DNA of 6,966 bases from Bacillota bacterium (GCA_021820645.1 JAKADJ010000119.1:1-6966); one strand, 5' to 3'; positions 1 to 6,440 are shown, numbered from the stretch's first letter. The notes: a model not told the origin generated them from the letters alone. Made by a program: numbers and translations.

Positions 1-1
1 C

Positions 2-1180
2 GCGGTGCGTCAAATTGCCGCCGAAGGGCAGGAGCTCGGCAACCTCTTGGTGCTTCCCATTGCATGGCTGGTGTTTCAGGCGTGGGTGACCAAGAAACCG
101 GGATATGTGTTGGGCGCCTCGGCCGCCATGGCGGCGGTGGCTTTGACCCATCCTATTGCCCTCTTTAACGCGGTGCTCGCCGCTTTTGCGGCAACCTTTG
201 GTGGTTGGGCGGTGGCGGGCGTCTCGCTTCCCATGTTAAAGCGTTTTGCCTGGATGATTCCGTCGGCGGCGATCCTGGCGGTTCTCCCTCTAGGCATTGG
301 CATCGCAATGGGAAGGCCTTTGTTGGCCTCGGGCGTCACGTTTCTCACCGAAAGCGCGACGGTGGCGGCGAGACAGAGTAGCGCTATCATGCCACCTATT
401 TCGTTCATGGTGTGGGTGAGTTTGGCGGCTATCGCGTGTCTTTTTGTGACCAAACTCTTATGGTATGACGAACTCTGGGAAATGGGTTTACCCGCCACCT
501 TGTTTCTGCTGTTGGTCTTTGCGGAAGCGGTCGTGCAATTACCACGGGTGGGGATAAGTTTTGCGCCGTTGGTGACGCGTGCGGGGGAATTTTTAGCCCT
601 AGTCGAAGCGCTGTCGGTGGGGCTTGGGGTGGCCGGATTGCAAGAAGCCGTAGAACGCCTCGGGGTGGATCAGCCCCGAGCCGCTTTGGGGACGTTTTTG
701 GCTTCACTGTTGGCCGTAGGCTATATCGTTGAAAAACATCCGCCGCGTCCCCTCATTGCCTATACCATGAATAGTGATACGTACGTGGCGGAACTGGTGC
801 ATCTCGGCACCGCTCTTCCTAAATTTTCGTGGGATGCCGTGGCATATAACGCCTACGCCTTGGCGGTGTATCAAGGGTATCAATATAACCCGAGTGTATG
901 GGCGAGTCATGTGAGCCCCCGATATCACTGGCCTCATTGGAAAGACGCCGGGAGTGCGCCGTTTGCAATGAGTCAACCTAATATTTTCTTCTTTGTGTCC
1001 CGCCATCAAGAGTTAGGCCATGTGCCGGGGCGTACCCAGATTTTAAAGCAAGATCAGATCCAAAACGCCGATCTGATTCACTGGATTCGGGCTTGGGAAA
1101 AAGTTCATGGATCGATGCCGATCTATTTTCACAACTCGCAGATGACGGTGTACGAATTGGTTAACCACTCGGAGTCGTGA
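2..1180 (+). CDS. Polytopic membrane protein, 5'-partial, possible GT-C glycosyltransferase
   Basis: The reading frame is open from the left edge, so the true start lies outside the window. The GTG at position 5 has no visible ribosome binding site and should not be taken as the start. Counting from that GTG, hydrophobic segments lie near residues 12-28, 33-48, 50-74, 83-103, 132-150, 161-178, 195-213 and 227-242. A mostly hydrophilic tail follows (about 244-391), probably on the outer face. The LTHP motif after a helix (residues 47-50) and a soluble C-terminal domain ending in a VYEL segment are the style of polytopic GT-C-fold envelope glycosyltransferases. No diagnostic catalytic motif is visible, because the first loop that would carry it is missing. 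The next gene on this strand is another glycosyltransferase, which fits a cell-surface or glycolipid role. Family assignment is inference; the membrane topology is clear. Confidence 0.8.
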   Translation, partial: AVRQIAAEGQELGNLLVLPIAWLVFQAWVTKKPGYVLGASAAMAAVALTHPIALFNAVLAAFAATFGGWAVAGVSLPMLKRFAWMIPSAAILAVLPLGIGIAMGRPLLASGVTFLTESATVAARQSSAIMPPISFMVWVSLAAIACLFVTKLLWYDELWEMGLPATLFLLLVFAEAVVQLPRVGISFAPLVTRAGEFLALVEALSVGLGVAGLQEAVERLGVDQPRAALGTFLASLLAVGYIVEKHPPRPLIAYTMNSDTYVAELVHLGTALPKFSWDAVAYNAYALAVYQGYQYNPSVWASHVSPRYHWPHWKDAGSAPFAMSQPNIFFFVSRHQELGHVPGRTQILKQDQIQNADLIHWIRAWEKVHGSMPIYFHNSQMTVYELVNHSES

Positions 1181-1206
1181 TTCATGGGATATGGGGAAAT
1201 GTTTGG

Positions 1207-1218
1207 GGGGTTAACCCC
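1207..1218. repeat. Perfect 12-base palindrome after the membrane protein gene
   Basis: GGGGTTAACCCC is a perfect palindrome 27 bases after the stop of the membrane protein gene. As RNA it can form a GGGG/CCCC stem with a TTAA loop, but no T-run follows, so it is not a standard intrinsic terminator. It could equally be a protein-binding site. Function unknown. Confidence 0.5.
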
Positions 1219-1221
1219 ACT

Positions 1222-1296
1222 GGGCTGACAGCTCGGGGTGAAACCACCGGAATAATCAGGGAGACCGGTAACCTTGCCAGATTCCCTCCATAGCCC
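1222..1296 (+). promoter_or_regulatory. Possible structured RNA leader of the glycosyltransferase gene
   Basis: In the 187-base gap before the glycosyltransferase, nested complementary segments are visible. GGGCT (1222-1226) can pair with AGCCC (1292-1296), AGGGA (1258-1262) with TCCCT (1283-1287), and GGTG with CACC within 1235-1248. Further on, AAGCA (1318-1322) can pair with TGCTT (1328-1332). The order is consistent with a closed multi-stem element in the 5' untranslated region. The stems are short and I recognise no known riboswitch class. Two words, GACAGCT and GGGGTGAA, recall the ydaO/c-di-AMP riboswitch, but their order is wrong for that class. Treat as a candidate only. Confidence 0.25.
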
Positions 1297-1353
1297 TTAG
1301 TAAAGAACACGACGTGCAAGCAGGATTTGCTTCATTGGTGGCACTAACATTTT

Positions 1354-1357
1354 GGAG
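1354..1357 (+). promoter_or_regulatory. Ribosome binding site fixing the TTG start of the glycosyltransferase
   Basis: GGAG lies 10 bases upstream of the TTG at 1368. A nearby ATG at 1358 is out of frame and directly abuts this site, so TTG is the supported start. Confidence 0.6.
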
Positions 1358-1367
1358 ATGATAAACG

Positions 1368-2654
1368 TTGGCTAAATATTTATTTGCGACGACGCCTCTT
1401 CATGGGCATATGACTCCAGGATTGCCCATTGCACGCACGTTAGTTGAGCGGGGACACGAAGTATTATGGTATGGTACGTCGAAATACCGTCATAAAATTG
1501 AGGAAACTGGCGCTTCTTTCACGAAGGTCGAGTCGGCTAAAGATTATGATGACAATCGTTTGGATGAAGCGTTTCCAGGCAGAAATCAACTTAAAGAAGG
1601 AATAAGCCGGCTAAAATATGATCTCAAGCACATTTTCTTCGACGAAATCGTTGGCTACGATGCGGATCTAAGCCGGATTTTGCAACAGTTTCCTGCAGAC
1701 GTGGTGATAATGGATTCGGGATTCGCCGGCATGCTACCGATGATTTTAAAGGGTAAAGCCCCTAAAACGGTCATATATGGTATCTTGCCGTTGGCTTTGA
1801 GTAGTCGCGATACCGCCCCTTTCGGGCTGGGCCTACCGCCGCACTCCGGGGCTATCGGGCGACTGCGCAATAATGCGTTGAATATTCTCATTCAAAAGAT
1901 GCTTCTTACGGACGTCCAAAAACATCTCAACCAGGTCCTAACACGTGTCGGTTCACCAGAGCTTCCGTACTATTTCATGGATGCGCCCGCATTCATTTCA
2001 GATTTGTTCCTGCAAGGAACCTGTCCTTCCTTCGAATATCCGCGCAGCGACTTGCCGAAAAACGTGACGTTTATAGGTCCATATTTACCGGAGAAACGGT
2101 CGGACTACCAACTCCCCGTCTGGTGGGAGGAGCTCAAAGGATCCCGCCCGGTAGTGCATGTCACCCAAGGCACTCTCGCAAATGAAGATTTTAATCAATT
2201 GCTCATCCCGACAATTCAAGCTCTCGCGTCCGAAGATGTGCTGGTCGTTGCGACCACTGGGAACAAACCGGTCGCCAATGTTAAGATCCCTTTGCCTGAC
2301 AACGTCAAACTGGAAACGTTTATCCCTCACCACGATCTACTGCCTTACGTGGATGTGATGGTTACCAACGGAGGGTATGGTGGCGTCCAATTGGCGATTC
2401 ACTATGGTGTGCCCCTGGTGACGGCCGGTAAATCCGAAGACAAGCCAGAAGTGTGCGCTCGGGTGGCATGGTCAGGTGTCGGTGTCAACTTAAAAACGGA
2501 TCGCCCATCGACAGACCAACTTTTGCGTGCGGTACGGCAAATCTTAACCCAATCGTCCTACAAAGAAAAAGTGAACCGTTTATCCGCCGAGTTTCAGTCG
2601 TACAACGCGATTTCGAACACCGTCAAGGAACTTGAGCGACTTGCAGGGTGCTAG
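1368..2654 (+). CDS. MGT-family GT-B glycosyltransferase
   Basis: The 428-residue protein should transfer a sugar from a nucleotide-sugar donor to a small lipid or polyketide-like acceptor in the cytoplasm. It has the layout of the macrolide/UDP-glucuronosyl transferase (GT1) family, with two Rossmann domains and a usual length near 400-430. The N-terminal acceptor domain opens with LHGHMTPGLPIARTL (11-25) and RGHEV (28-32). His14, or less likely His12, is the candidate catalytic base, and Asp116 in VIMDSGF is a candidate partner. The donor domain shows TQGT (266-269), the PSPG-like stretch FIPHHDLLPYVD (318-329), NGGYGG (334-339), GVPLV (347-351) and EDKPE (357-361), which normally contacts the donor sugar. 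No signal peptide or membrane segment is seen. The start is TTG with GGAG 10 bases upstream. The upstream membrane protein may belong to the same glycoconjugate pathway, but the 187-base gap suggests separate control. Family is secure; donor and acceptor cannot be read from sequence. Confidence 0.93.
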   Translation: MAKYLFATTPLHGHMTPGLPIARTLVERGHEVLWYGTSKYRHKIEETGASFTKVESAKDYDDNRLDEAFPGRNQLKEGISRLKYDLKHIFFDEIVGYDADLSRILQQFPADVVIMDSGFAGMLPMILKGKAPKTVIYGILPLALSSRDTAPFGLGLPPHSGAIGRLRNNALNILIQKMLLTDVQKHLNQVLTRVGSPELPYYFMDAPAFISDLFLQGTCPSFEYPRSDLPKNVTFIGPYLPEKRSDYQLPVWWEELKGSRPVVHVTQGTLANEDFNQLLIPTIQALASEDVLVVATTGNKPVANVKIPLPDNVKLETFIPHHDLLPYVDVMVTNGGYGGVQLAIHYGVPLVTAGKSEDKPEVCARVAWSGVGVNLKTDRPSTDQLLRAVRQILTQSSYKEKVNRLSAEFQSYNAISNTVKELERLAGC

Positions 2655-2886
2655 TGTTTGGATCGAGCATTTTATCAACGCGTGGGATTTGGCTAAAATC
2701 CAGCACGGCCATCGCCTTTTCCGTTTTGTCGCCGTATCCCACATCATTCGCGTGGCTTCTACTTGATGTGTGCGCTGTGTTATCAATGGCGAATCCGACA
2801 TCGATAACATGGTCCCGATACTTCCGAACCTTGGGGTATCTAAAAGCGCTTTCGTTATGGGAGATGAGGTTGAAAAAGCGCCAACC
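2623..2886 (-). pseudogene. Decayed coding relic of unidentified family
   Basis: On the minus strand a frame without start codon or ribosome binding site runs from a TAA at 2887-2889 to a TGA at 2623-2625. Its product looks like real protein: balanced charges, many RNY codons, and phrases such as FRYPKVRKYRDHVIDVGFA and GYGDKTEKAMAVLDF. Upstream of the TAA the same frame continues in protein-like style (TDIPTRLDRLFAI), so the relic may reach about 2930 with one nonsense codon. Its last codons overlap the 3' end of the glycosyltransferase gene, so the true end of homology is probably near 2655. I do not recognise the family; a transposase or another displaced gene are both possible. The plus-strand open frame over the same DNA (2648-2965) is rich in Trp, Ser and Leu and looks like a shadow. 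Nothing else was seen between the glycosyltransferase and the ribosome binding site at 3070. Confidence 0.4.
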
Positions 2887-3069
2887 TTATATTGCAAATA
2901 GCCGGTCTAATCGCGTGGGGATATCAGTGTGGCATAATGAGAGTACAGGTTACAAAGGTACGTAGCGACGTCAGGGAAGCTGGTTGCGGGCATCGTTAAT
3001 ATGGCCGCACCAAAACGCGACGGTTCCGCATCGAAGATGGCGTGCCTCGACCGACAGGGGCACCGGTAC

Positions 3070-3075
3070 GGAGGG
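3070..3075 (+). promoter_or_regulatory. Ribosome binding site deciding the start of the small membrane protein
   Basis: GGAGGG sits 4 bases before the ATG at 3080. It excludes the longer in-frame extension to 2984, whose first 32 residues look random. Confidence 0.65.
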
Positions 3076-3079
3076 TAGT

Positions 3080-3334
3080 ATGGCGGCTATTATTGCGCAA
3101 ATGGGGACGACTCGTGGCATTCTACTCGGCGTGGCTTTGCTGATTTGGCTGGCGGGCCTGGTCTCGATAGCCCGTCGCAAGAAACCTTTCTCACTCATCC
3201 TTTATTTGGTAGGTGCCGCTTTCGTCGGTTACTACGAGGTGCATATGGCCCTTTACTGGCTTGGCATCGGCATTGTCTTGGTCACCCTGGGTTGGCTCAC
3301 TGCGACCGAAAGGCACGGTAGTTCCGGGAGATAG
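3080..3334 (+). CDS. Small three-helix membrane protein, unknown function
   Basis: This 84-residue protein has three predicted membrane helices, near residues 13-31, 37-52 and 57-75. A strongly basic ARRKK turn (31-35) should face the cytoplasm by the positive-inside rule, leaving the first residues outside and the C-terminal tail inside. Start ATG 3080 is chosen for the GGAGGG just upstream and because hydrophobicity begins soon after it; an alternative is ATG 3101. No family is recognised. It stands alone on this strand between a decayed relic and a convergent gene that ends 25 bases beyond its stop. The abrupt context and an unused AGGAGG after its stop suggest it was once followed by another gene of the same operon. 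Confidence 0.65.
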   Translation: MAAIIAQMGTTRGILLGVALLIWLAGLVSIARRKKPFSLILYLVGAAFVGYYEVHMALYWLGIGIVLVTLGWLTATERHGSSGR

Positions 3335-3338
3335 GAGG
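3333..3338 (+). promoter_or_regulatory. Perfect Shine-Dalgarno with no gene behind it
   Basis: AGGAGG overlaps the stop codon of the small membrane protein. The only start near it is a GTG at 3338, which overlaps the site itself and opens just 16 codons before running into the 3' end of a convergent gene. It looks like the remaining start signal of a lost downstream gene. Confidence 0.35.
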
Positions 3339-3359
3339 TGTCGACCCATTCGCTCATCG

Positions 3360-4697
3360 TTATCGCTTTGGGCGCAGCAGTCGTTTGACTCCGGTATGGG
3401 GAGGGGCCCCCGAGTTCGTGAGTCCTGTCACCAAGGCATTGCGGTGTACGAACCATGTGGTGGACCAGGCTCGCTTTTCGCGCGGTGTGGTTGCGATGCA
3501 AGTGATGGTTACGCGGTACCCCCCCGAAATCGGAATGACTCGGGTTATCTGATCTCCATGCCAGCGGTGGTCCGCCCAATCCATCCAGGTCACGGTTTGT
3601 TGTCCCGGACTTGTCGGCCATAACGGATAGATGTCAGTCCAAGGAGGTGGCGCCGCATAAGCCCACTCTTGCAAGGCACCCAATGCTTGGGATGCCGTCC
3701 TTATGGTGGTGACTGGTGTTACCGATAGAGACAGGGGAAGCATCTGGCTCATGTTGTAGGACCCCAAGCTGGGCCATTTACTGGGGGCTTTGGAGTCTAT
3801 CGCAATGGCCCAGCCAGTCACGGCATGGTAGACTGTCCATCCCTGTGGAATGTGCACGGTGCCCGACCAGTGATAGGACCCATTTTTAACAGGGACGGTG
3901 GCTAAAACGAAATCGGCCGGTTCCCCACTTTCTCCCCCACCAATCCCTTTTAATAGAGGGCTTACGGTCAGGACGACGTGATTATTCGTGACTAGACCCT
4001 GTCCCCTAATGACAACATGGGTTCCCGTCGCCGAGATAGACATAGGATTCGCCGGAGTCCAGAGTGAGGTGGTGCGCAATAATCGGGCCAGGTACGGTGA
4101 GCGAACGACCCGGTAACCATGATGTCGGGCAATCACCACACGGTTATGGTGTCGCCAATGAATCGAGAGGGTGTTCTTATCCACTGCGATTCTATTGTCT
4201 GGCATGATGGATACTACTTCACCCGTATTGTAGGCCAAATAAAGAATGGGTACGCCGTCCGCTGCGATCGGAGTCATCGGTAATGGACCCAAGACGGGGG
4301 ACGTCATTCGCTTGGTTCCCATGTCCCTGATAAATTTGGCGGTGGCCAGGGCGTGGGCGATTTTCTGTAATCGGGCGTGATCTTGGGGTGCCGTAGACCG
4401 ATAAGACGCGGTTTGGCCATTGACCCATTTGACCACCTCTAGTACAGGGCGGTGGGCTGCGGTGGTGGGCGCCGGGAGGCGCAGTAGTCCAGACGCGGTG
4501 AACATCCCTCCGATCACCACGGCTCCGGCCGCAAATTTCCATGCATCTAGACGCCTCGATGGTGTCGGCTGGACACGGATTTTGGTGACCGTCTCCCATC
4601 GTTCACGGTCGAATCGCCCCTGGGGATCGAATTGGGGGGGCCCATAACGATGCAACGCATGCCGCATGTCCTCTTCGTTGAACTCATGGTGATCCAT
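3360..4697 (-). CDS. Single-pass membrane protein, putative anti-sigma partner of the ECF sigma gene
   Basis: The 445-residue protein follows the sigma-factor gene with one base between stop and start (TAGCATG). GGAGG lies 9 bases upstream inside the sigma 3' end, so the two should be translationally coupled. Residues 1-50 are charged and cytoplasmic in style (MDHHEFNEEDMRHAL at the start). Residues 52-73 form one membrane helix (DAWKFAAGAVVIGGMF region), and about 370 residues then lie outside the cell. This N-in, single-helix, large-ectodomain layout and the gene order are those of anti-sigma factors of ECF sigma factors. There is no HxxxCxxC zinc motif; the only cysteine is Cys400. The ectodomain is rich in Trp, His and Thr, has no motif I recognise, and ends in a basic RLLRPKR tail. 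The frame extends upstream to 4862, but that part overlays the sigma gene and is a shadow. The frame is fully intact although the sigma gene is broken. Partner role is inferred from context and topology. Confidence 0.75.
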   Translation of the reverse strand: MDHHEFNEEDMRHALHRYGPPQFDPQGRFDRERWETVTKIRVQPTPSRRLDAWKFAAGAVVIGGMFTASGLLRLPAPTTAAHRPVLEVVKWVNGQTASYRSTAPQDHARLQKIAHALATAKFIRDMGTKRMTSPVLGPLPMTPIAADGVPILYLAYNTGEVVSIMPDNRIAVDKNTLSIHWRHHNRVVIARHHGYRVVRSPYLARLLRTTSLWTPANPMSISATGTHVVIRGQGLVTNNHVVLTVSPLLKGIGGGESGEPADFVLATVPVKNGSYHWSGTVHIPQGWTVYHAVTGWAIAIDSKAPSKWPSLGSYNMSQMLPLSLSVTPVTTIRTASQALGALQEWAYAAPPPWTDIYPLWPTSPGQQTVTWMDWADHRWHGDQITRVIPISGGYRVTITCIATTPREKRAWSTTWFVHRNALVTGLTNSGAPPHTGVKRLLRPKR

Positions 4698-4698
4698 G

Positions 4699-5186
4699 CT
4701 AGGATTCCTCCCATAGTCGTGCAAATCGTTTGCGCGCCCGTAAGAGACGGGTGCGGACCCATGAAGACTTTCGACCGAGTGTACGGGCAATTTCTTCAGT
4801 AGAATAATCGGCTTAGTAAAATAGCCATAGGCATTGCCGATCGATGGCATCCATGCGATCAATTAGATCACGGACGAGCACCCGTAAACTTTGCTCATCG
4901 GGAGCTAACACCGCCTTTTCATCCCAGGGGACCATTGGTACCCGTTTGCGCCGGCGAGCCTCATCGGTAAATAGGTTGCGGGCCACCGTAAAGAGCCATC
5001 CAGGATGGACGGTGTGTCGCTCTGATTGAGGCATCTGATAGAGGCGCAAAAAGGTCTCCTGGGCAATATCCTGGGCCCATGGCCAGTCTCCCCCGTATAT
5101 GTATAAGCAAACCGCATCACCCGGTCTCCCCAGGTGTCGATCCAGGTATTAAGCCATGAGTCGTTGGATACGATGTCATTCGTCAT
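4699..5186 (-). pseudogene. ECF-type RNA polymerase sigma factor, broken by a frameshift and a nonsense codon
   Basis: Joining the frames gives a 162-residue ECF sigma factor, a normal length for the group. It directs RNA polymerase to alternative promoters, usually for stress or surface responses. Region 2 spans about 15-82, with WGDRVMRFAYTYTG, then GDWPWAQDIAQETFLRLY and WLFTVARNLFTDEARRRKR. Region 4 spans about 112-160, with IDRQCLWLFY, then ADYSTEEIARTLGRKSSWV and RTRLLRARKRF, the helix-turn-helix for the -35 element. Two lesions are visible. The frame breaks at a run of five G on the coding strand (5090-5094); a sixth G would restore it. An in-frame TAA (4813-4815) stands where the family usually has an aromatic or similar residue. 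The downstream frame continues intact to TAG, so this is nonsense, not a natural end. Start ATG 5186 has AAGGTG 9 bases upstream; a GTG at 5198 is the alternative. Identity is secure; whether the lesions are biological or sequencing errors is not. Confidence 0.88.
4707..4711 (-). promoter_or_regulatory. Ribosome binding site of the anti-sigma-like gene inside the sigma 3' end
   Basis: GGAGG on the minus strand lies 9 bases before the ATG at 4697. It overlaps the last sigma codons and fixes the downstream start. Confidence 0.6.
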
Positions 5187-5195
5187 CCCTTCACA

Positions 5196-5201
5196 CACCT
5201 T
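5196..5201 (-). promoter_or_regulatory. Ribosome binding site of the sigma-factor gene
   Basis: AAGGTG on the minus strand lies 9 bases before the ATG at 5186, favouring that codon over the GTG at 5198, which lies within this site. No convincing ECF-type promoter (AAC plus CGTC boxes at normal spacing) was found further upstream. Confidence 0.45.
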
Positions 5202-5286
5202 CAGTCGACAAACGAACGGCGGGTGGATGATGTGTCACATGCGAAGAAATTTTATGACGCGGGCCCATTTTCTATTGGAGGGTGGT

Positions 5287-5379
5287 TCAACCGGCAGAAG
5301 GGAGCACGGCTACAACAAAATCATACGCACTGGCTGTCCTACTGAGCCAAAACCAGGTGCGGCCGCCCGCTAGAGTCGT
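5287..5379 (-). pseudogene. Very short possible transposase remnant in a non-coding stretch
   Basis: The 310 or so bases between the sigma start region and the nuclease stop hold no convincing gene. Within them, a minus-strand frame ending at TGA 5287-5289 reads LAGGRTWFWLSRTASAYDF. This vaguely resembles the strand after the conserved Asp of some DDE transposases (a GxxxWxWxxRT pattern). It has no start, no flanking repeats and no continuation. The identification is a guess. Confidence 0.15.
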
Positions 5380-5510
5380 TTCCCGTCTCTTTTTTCTCTG
5401 TGGCATCCGACAGTCTAACGGACCGCGGCCGGGCGTTAAAAGCAACAGGAGGGTAAAGGTGGCTGTACCGCGCTCCCACACTACGGCGGTTTGCCCGTGC
5501 CCCGGGCGCT

Positions 5511-6359
5511 TTACAGGGTTTTCGCAGTCGCCGCGACCTCCGCAAGGGAGAGACCTGTGGCCTGGGCGATGTCCTCATGGGTAGAGCCCCGGGCTAAGAG
5601 ATATCGGGCGAATTCCACGGCCTTTCGATGTGCACCTTCTTCCCGACCTTCTTCCAGACCTTCCTCTCGCCCTTTTCGCTTCGCGGTTTCGATGGCGGTG
5701 GCATAATCGTGCAACGCCTTTTGTCGGGCGTCATAACGCTGACGCGTTTGTTCATCGTGACTCAGAAATTCCAGAGTGTTGAGGGCTTTCTCCATGATCG
5801 GATCTCCTTTCACTAAAACCTCTCGGTCGGACTTGGTCTGCATTTTGAGGAACGTCAACCAGCGGACGAGTGGGGTGGATTCCTGCAGATGTGGCCGGCC
5901 TAATTTCGGGAGCTCCAAAAAGTGGAGGGTTAAATGATCCGTGAACACCGCGCCATCCTGATTTTTAATTTGAAACACATTATGCACCCGGTCATTAGGG
6001 ATTTCCAAAAAGTCGAGCACGTTGATGGCCACGGCCGGATGGAGGGTGCGATACGTCGCGCTTTCGTGGAGCTGACTCTCATAGAGCTTACTCCAGTAGT
6101 AGAGGCTTCGCTCTCGCATTTCGCCGGTATTGCGAATTTGGATCTCGATATTGATGAGCGTCTGATCTTCGGTGCGGGCACGGATATCTAACACCGACAT
6201 CTTATCGGTTAAGGCATCTTTGTCGATATAAGGGTTTAGTAGTTCCACCGAAATTACACGGGGCATCCCCGCGTCGTCGAAGATGCCATTGAGAAAGGCG
6301 ATGAGGATATCGGTATGCTGCTCGTCGCCAAACAGACGTTTAAACAGAAAATCGACCAA
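5511..6359 (-). CDS. Rpn-family recombination-promoting nuclease / PD-(D/E)XK transposase-like protein
   Basis: The 282 residues from TTG 6359 match the Rpn family (TIGR01784-type), which cuts DNA through a PD-(D/E)XK nuclease fold and is linked to recombination and phage defence. Visible features are the opening DFLFKRLFGDEQHTDILI (3-20), the nuclease core with Asp58 in VLDIRA, and Glu72/Gln74 in NIEIQI. The central region is followed by a charged EEGLEEGREEG repeat (232-242) and a short C-terminal helical segment (STHEDIAQATGLSLAEVA) typical of the group. The TTG has no ribosome binding site and lies two codons after an in-frame TAA (6366-6368). A better start is ATG 6379, with GGAG at 6390-6393 and a -10-like TACAAT further up, but it is out of frame. 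One extra A in the AAA at 6365-6367 would join them to give MTCSKSPLVDFLF, the normal family N-terminus, and a 289-residue protein. So this may be a frameshifted or mis-sequenced gene. It stands alone on its strand. Confidence 0.85.
   Translation of the reverse strand: MVDFLFKRLFGDEQHTDILIAFLNGIFDDAGMPRVISVELLNPYIDKDALTDKMSVLDIRARTEDQTLINIEIQIRNTGEMRERSLYYWSKLYESQLHESATYRTLHPAVAINVLDFLEIPNDRVHNVFQIKNQDGAVFTDHLTLHFLELPKLGRPHLQESTPLVRWLTFLKMQTKSDREVLVKGDPIMEKALNTLEFLSHDEQTRQRYDARQKALHDYATAIETAKRKGREEGLEEGREEGAHRKAVEFARYLLARGSTHEDIAQATGLSLAEVAATAKTL
5634..5669 (-). repeat. Three tandem 12-base units within the nuclease gene
   Basis: Three adjoining 12-base units (ACCTTCTTCCCG, ACCTTCTTCCAG, ACCTTCCTCTCG on the + strand) differ at a few positions and encode the EGLEEGREEG-type charged linker of the Rpn protein. 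Gain or loss of a unit would keep frame and change linker length, as is often seen between members of this family. Confidence 0.6.
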
Positions 6360-6389
6360 GGGACTTTAGAGCACGTCATCCGCTATGCG

Positions 6390-6393
6390 CTCC
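6390..6393 (-). promoter_or_regulatory. Ribosome binding site supporting an upstream start of the nuclease gene
   Basis: GGAG on the minus strand lies 10 bases before ATG 6379. No such site precedes the TTG at 6359. This favours 6379 as the ancestral start. Confidence 0.4.
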
Positions 6394-6410
6394 ACCCGCC
6401 TTTTGGCCTT

Positions 6411-6440
6411 ATTGTACCTGGTCTGGGATGCGAGTGATAG
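6411..6440 (-). promoter_or_regulatory. Possible sigma-A-type promoter of the nuclease gene
   Basis: On the minus strand TACAAT (6411-6416) is a good -10 box. CTATCA (6435-6440) is a poor -35 box, 18 bases away. Transcription would start near 6404, leaving a short leader of about 25 bases to ATG 6379 with the GGAG inside it. The -35 match is weak (3 of 6). Confidence 0.25.

Noticed and set aside
1226..1280. ydaO/c-di-AMP riboswitch
   Set aside because: The words GACAGCT and GGGGTGAA occur, but in the wrong order, and the flanking conserved parts are absent.
2648..2965. A 105-residue + strand protein overlapping the glycosyltransferase stop
   Set aside because: It is Trp/Ser/Leu-rich with no recognisable pattern and only a weak start, and the minus-strand frame over the same DNA looks far more like protein.
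3213..3623. Open frames on both strands across the end of the small membrane protein and the anti-sigma 3' end
   Set aside because: They are Arg/Pro/Ser-rich shadows that cross two supported genes, with no ribosome binding sites.
4698..4862. Longer N-terminus for the anti-sigma-like protein
   Set aside because: These 55 residues are an out-of-frame reading of sigma region 4. The ATG at 4697 has its own GGAGG, and the charged N-terminus begins there.
5320..5350. Sigma-A promoter for the sigma-factor unit (TATGAT at 5320-5325, TTGGCT at 5345-5350, minus strand)
   Set aside because: The 19-base spacing and mismatched -35 box, about 130 bases from the start, are too weak to support it.
4813..6368. 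TAA read as an amino acid (code change), because in-frame TAA occurs in the sigma gene and just upstream of the nuclease and relic frames
   Set aside because: TAA ends both the anti-sigma-like gene (3360-3362) and the nuclease (5511-5513) at sensible places, and long intact genes contain no internal TAA. The nuclease case is better explained by a one-base loss.
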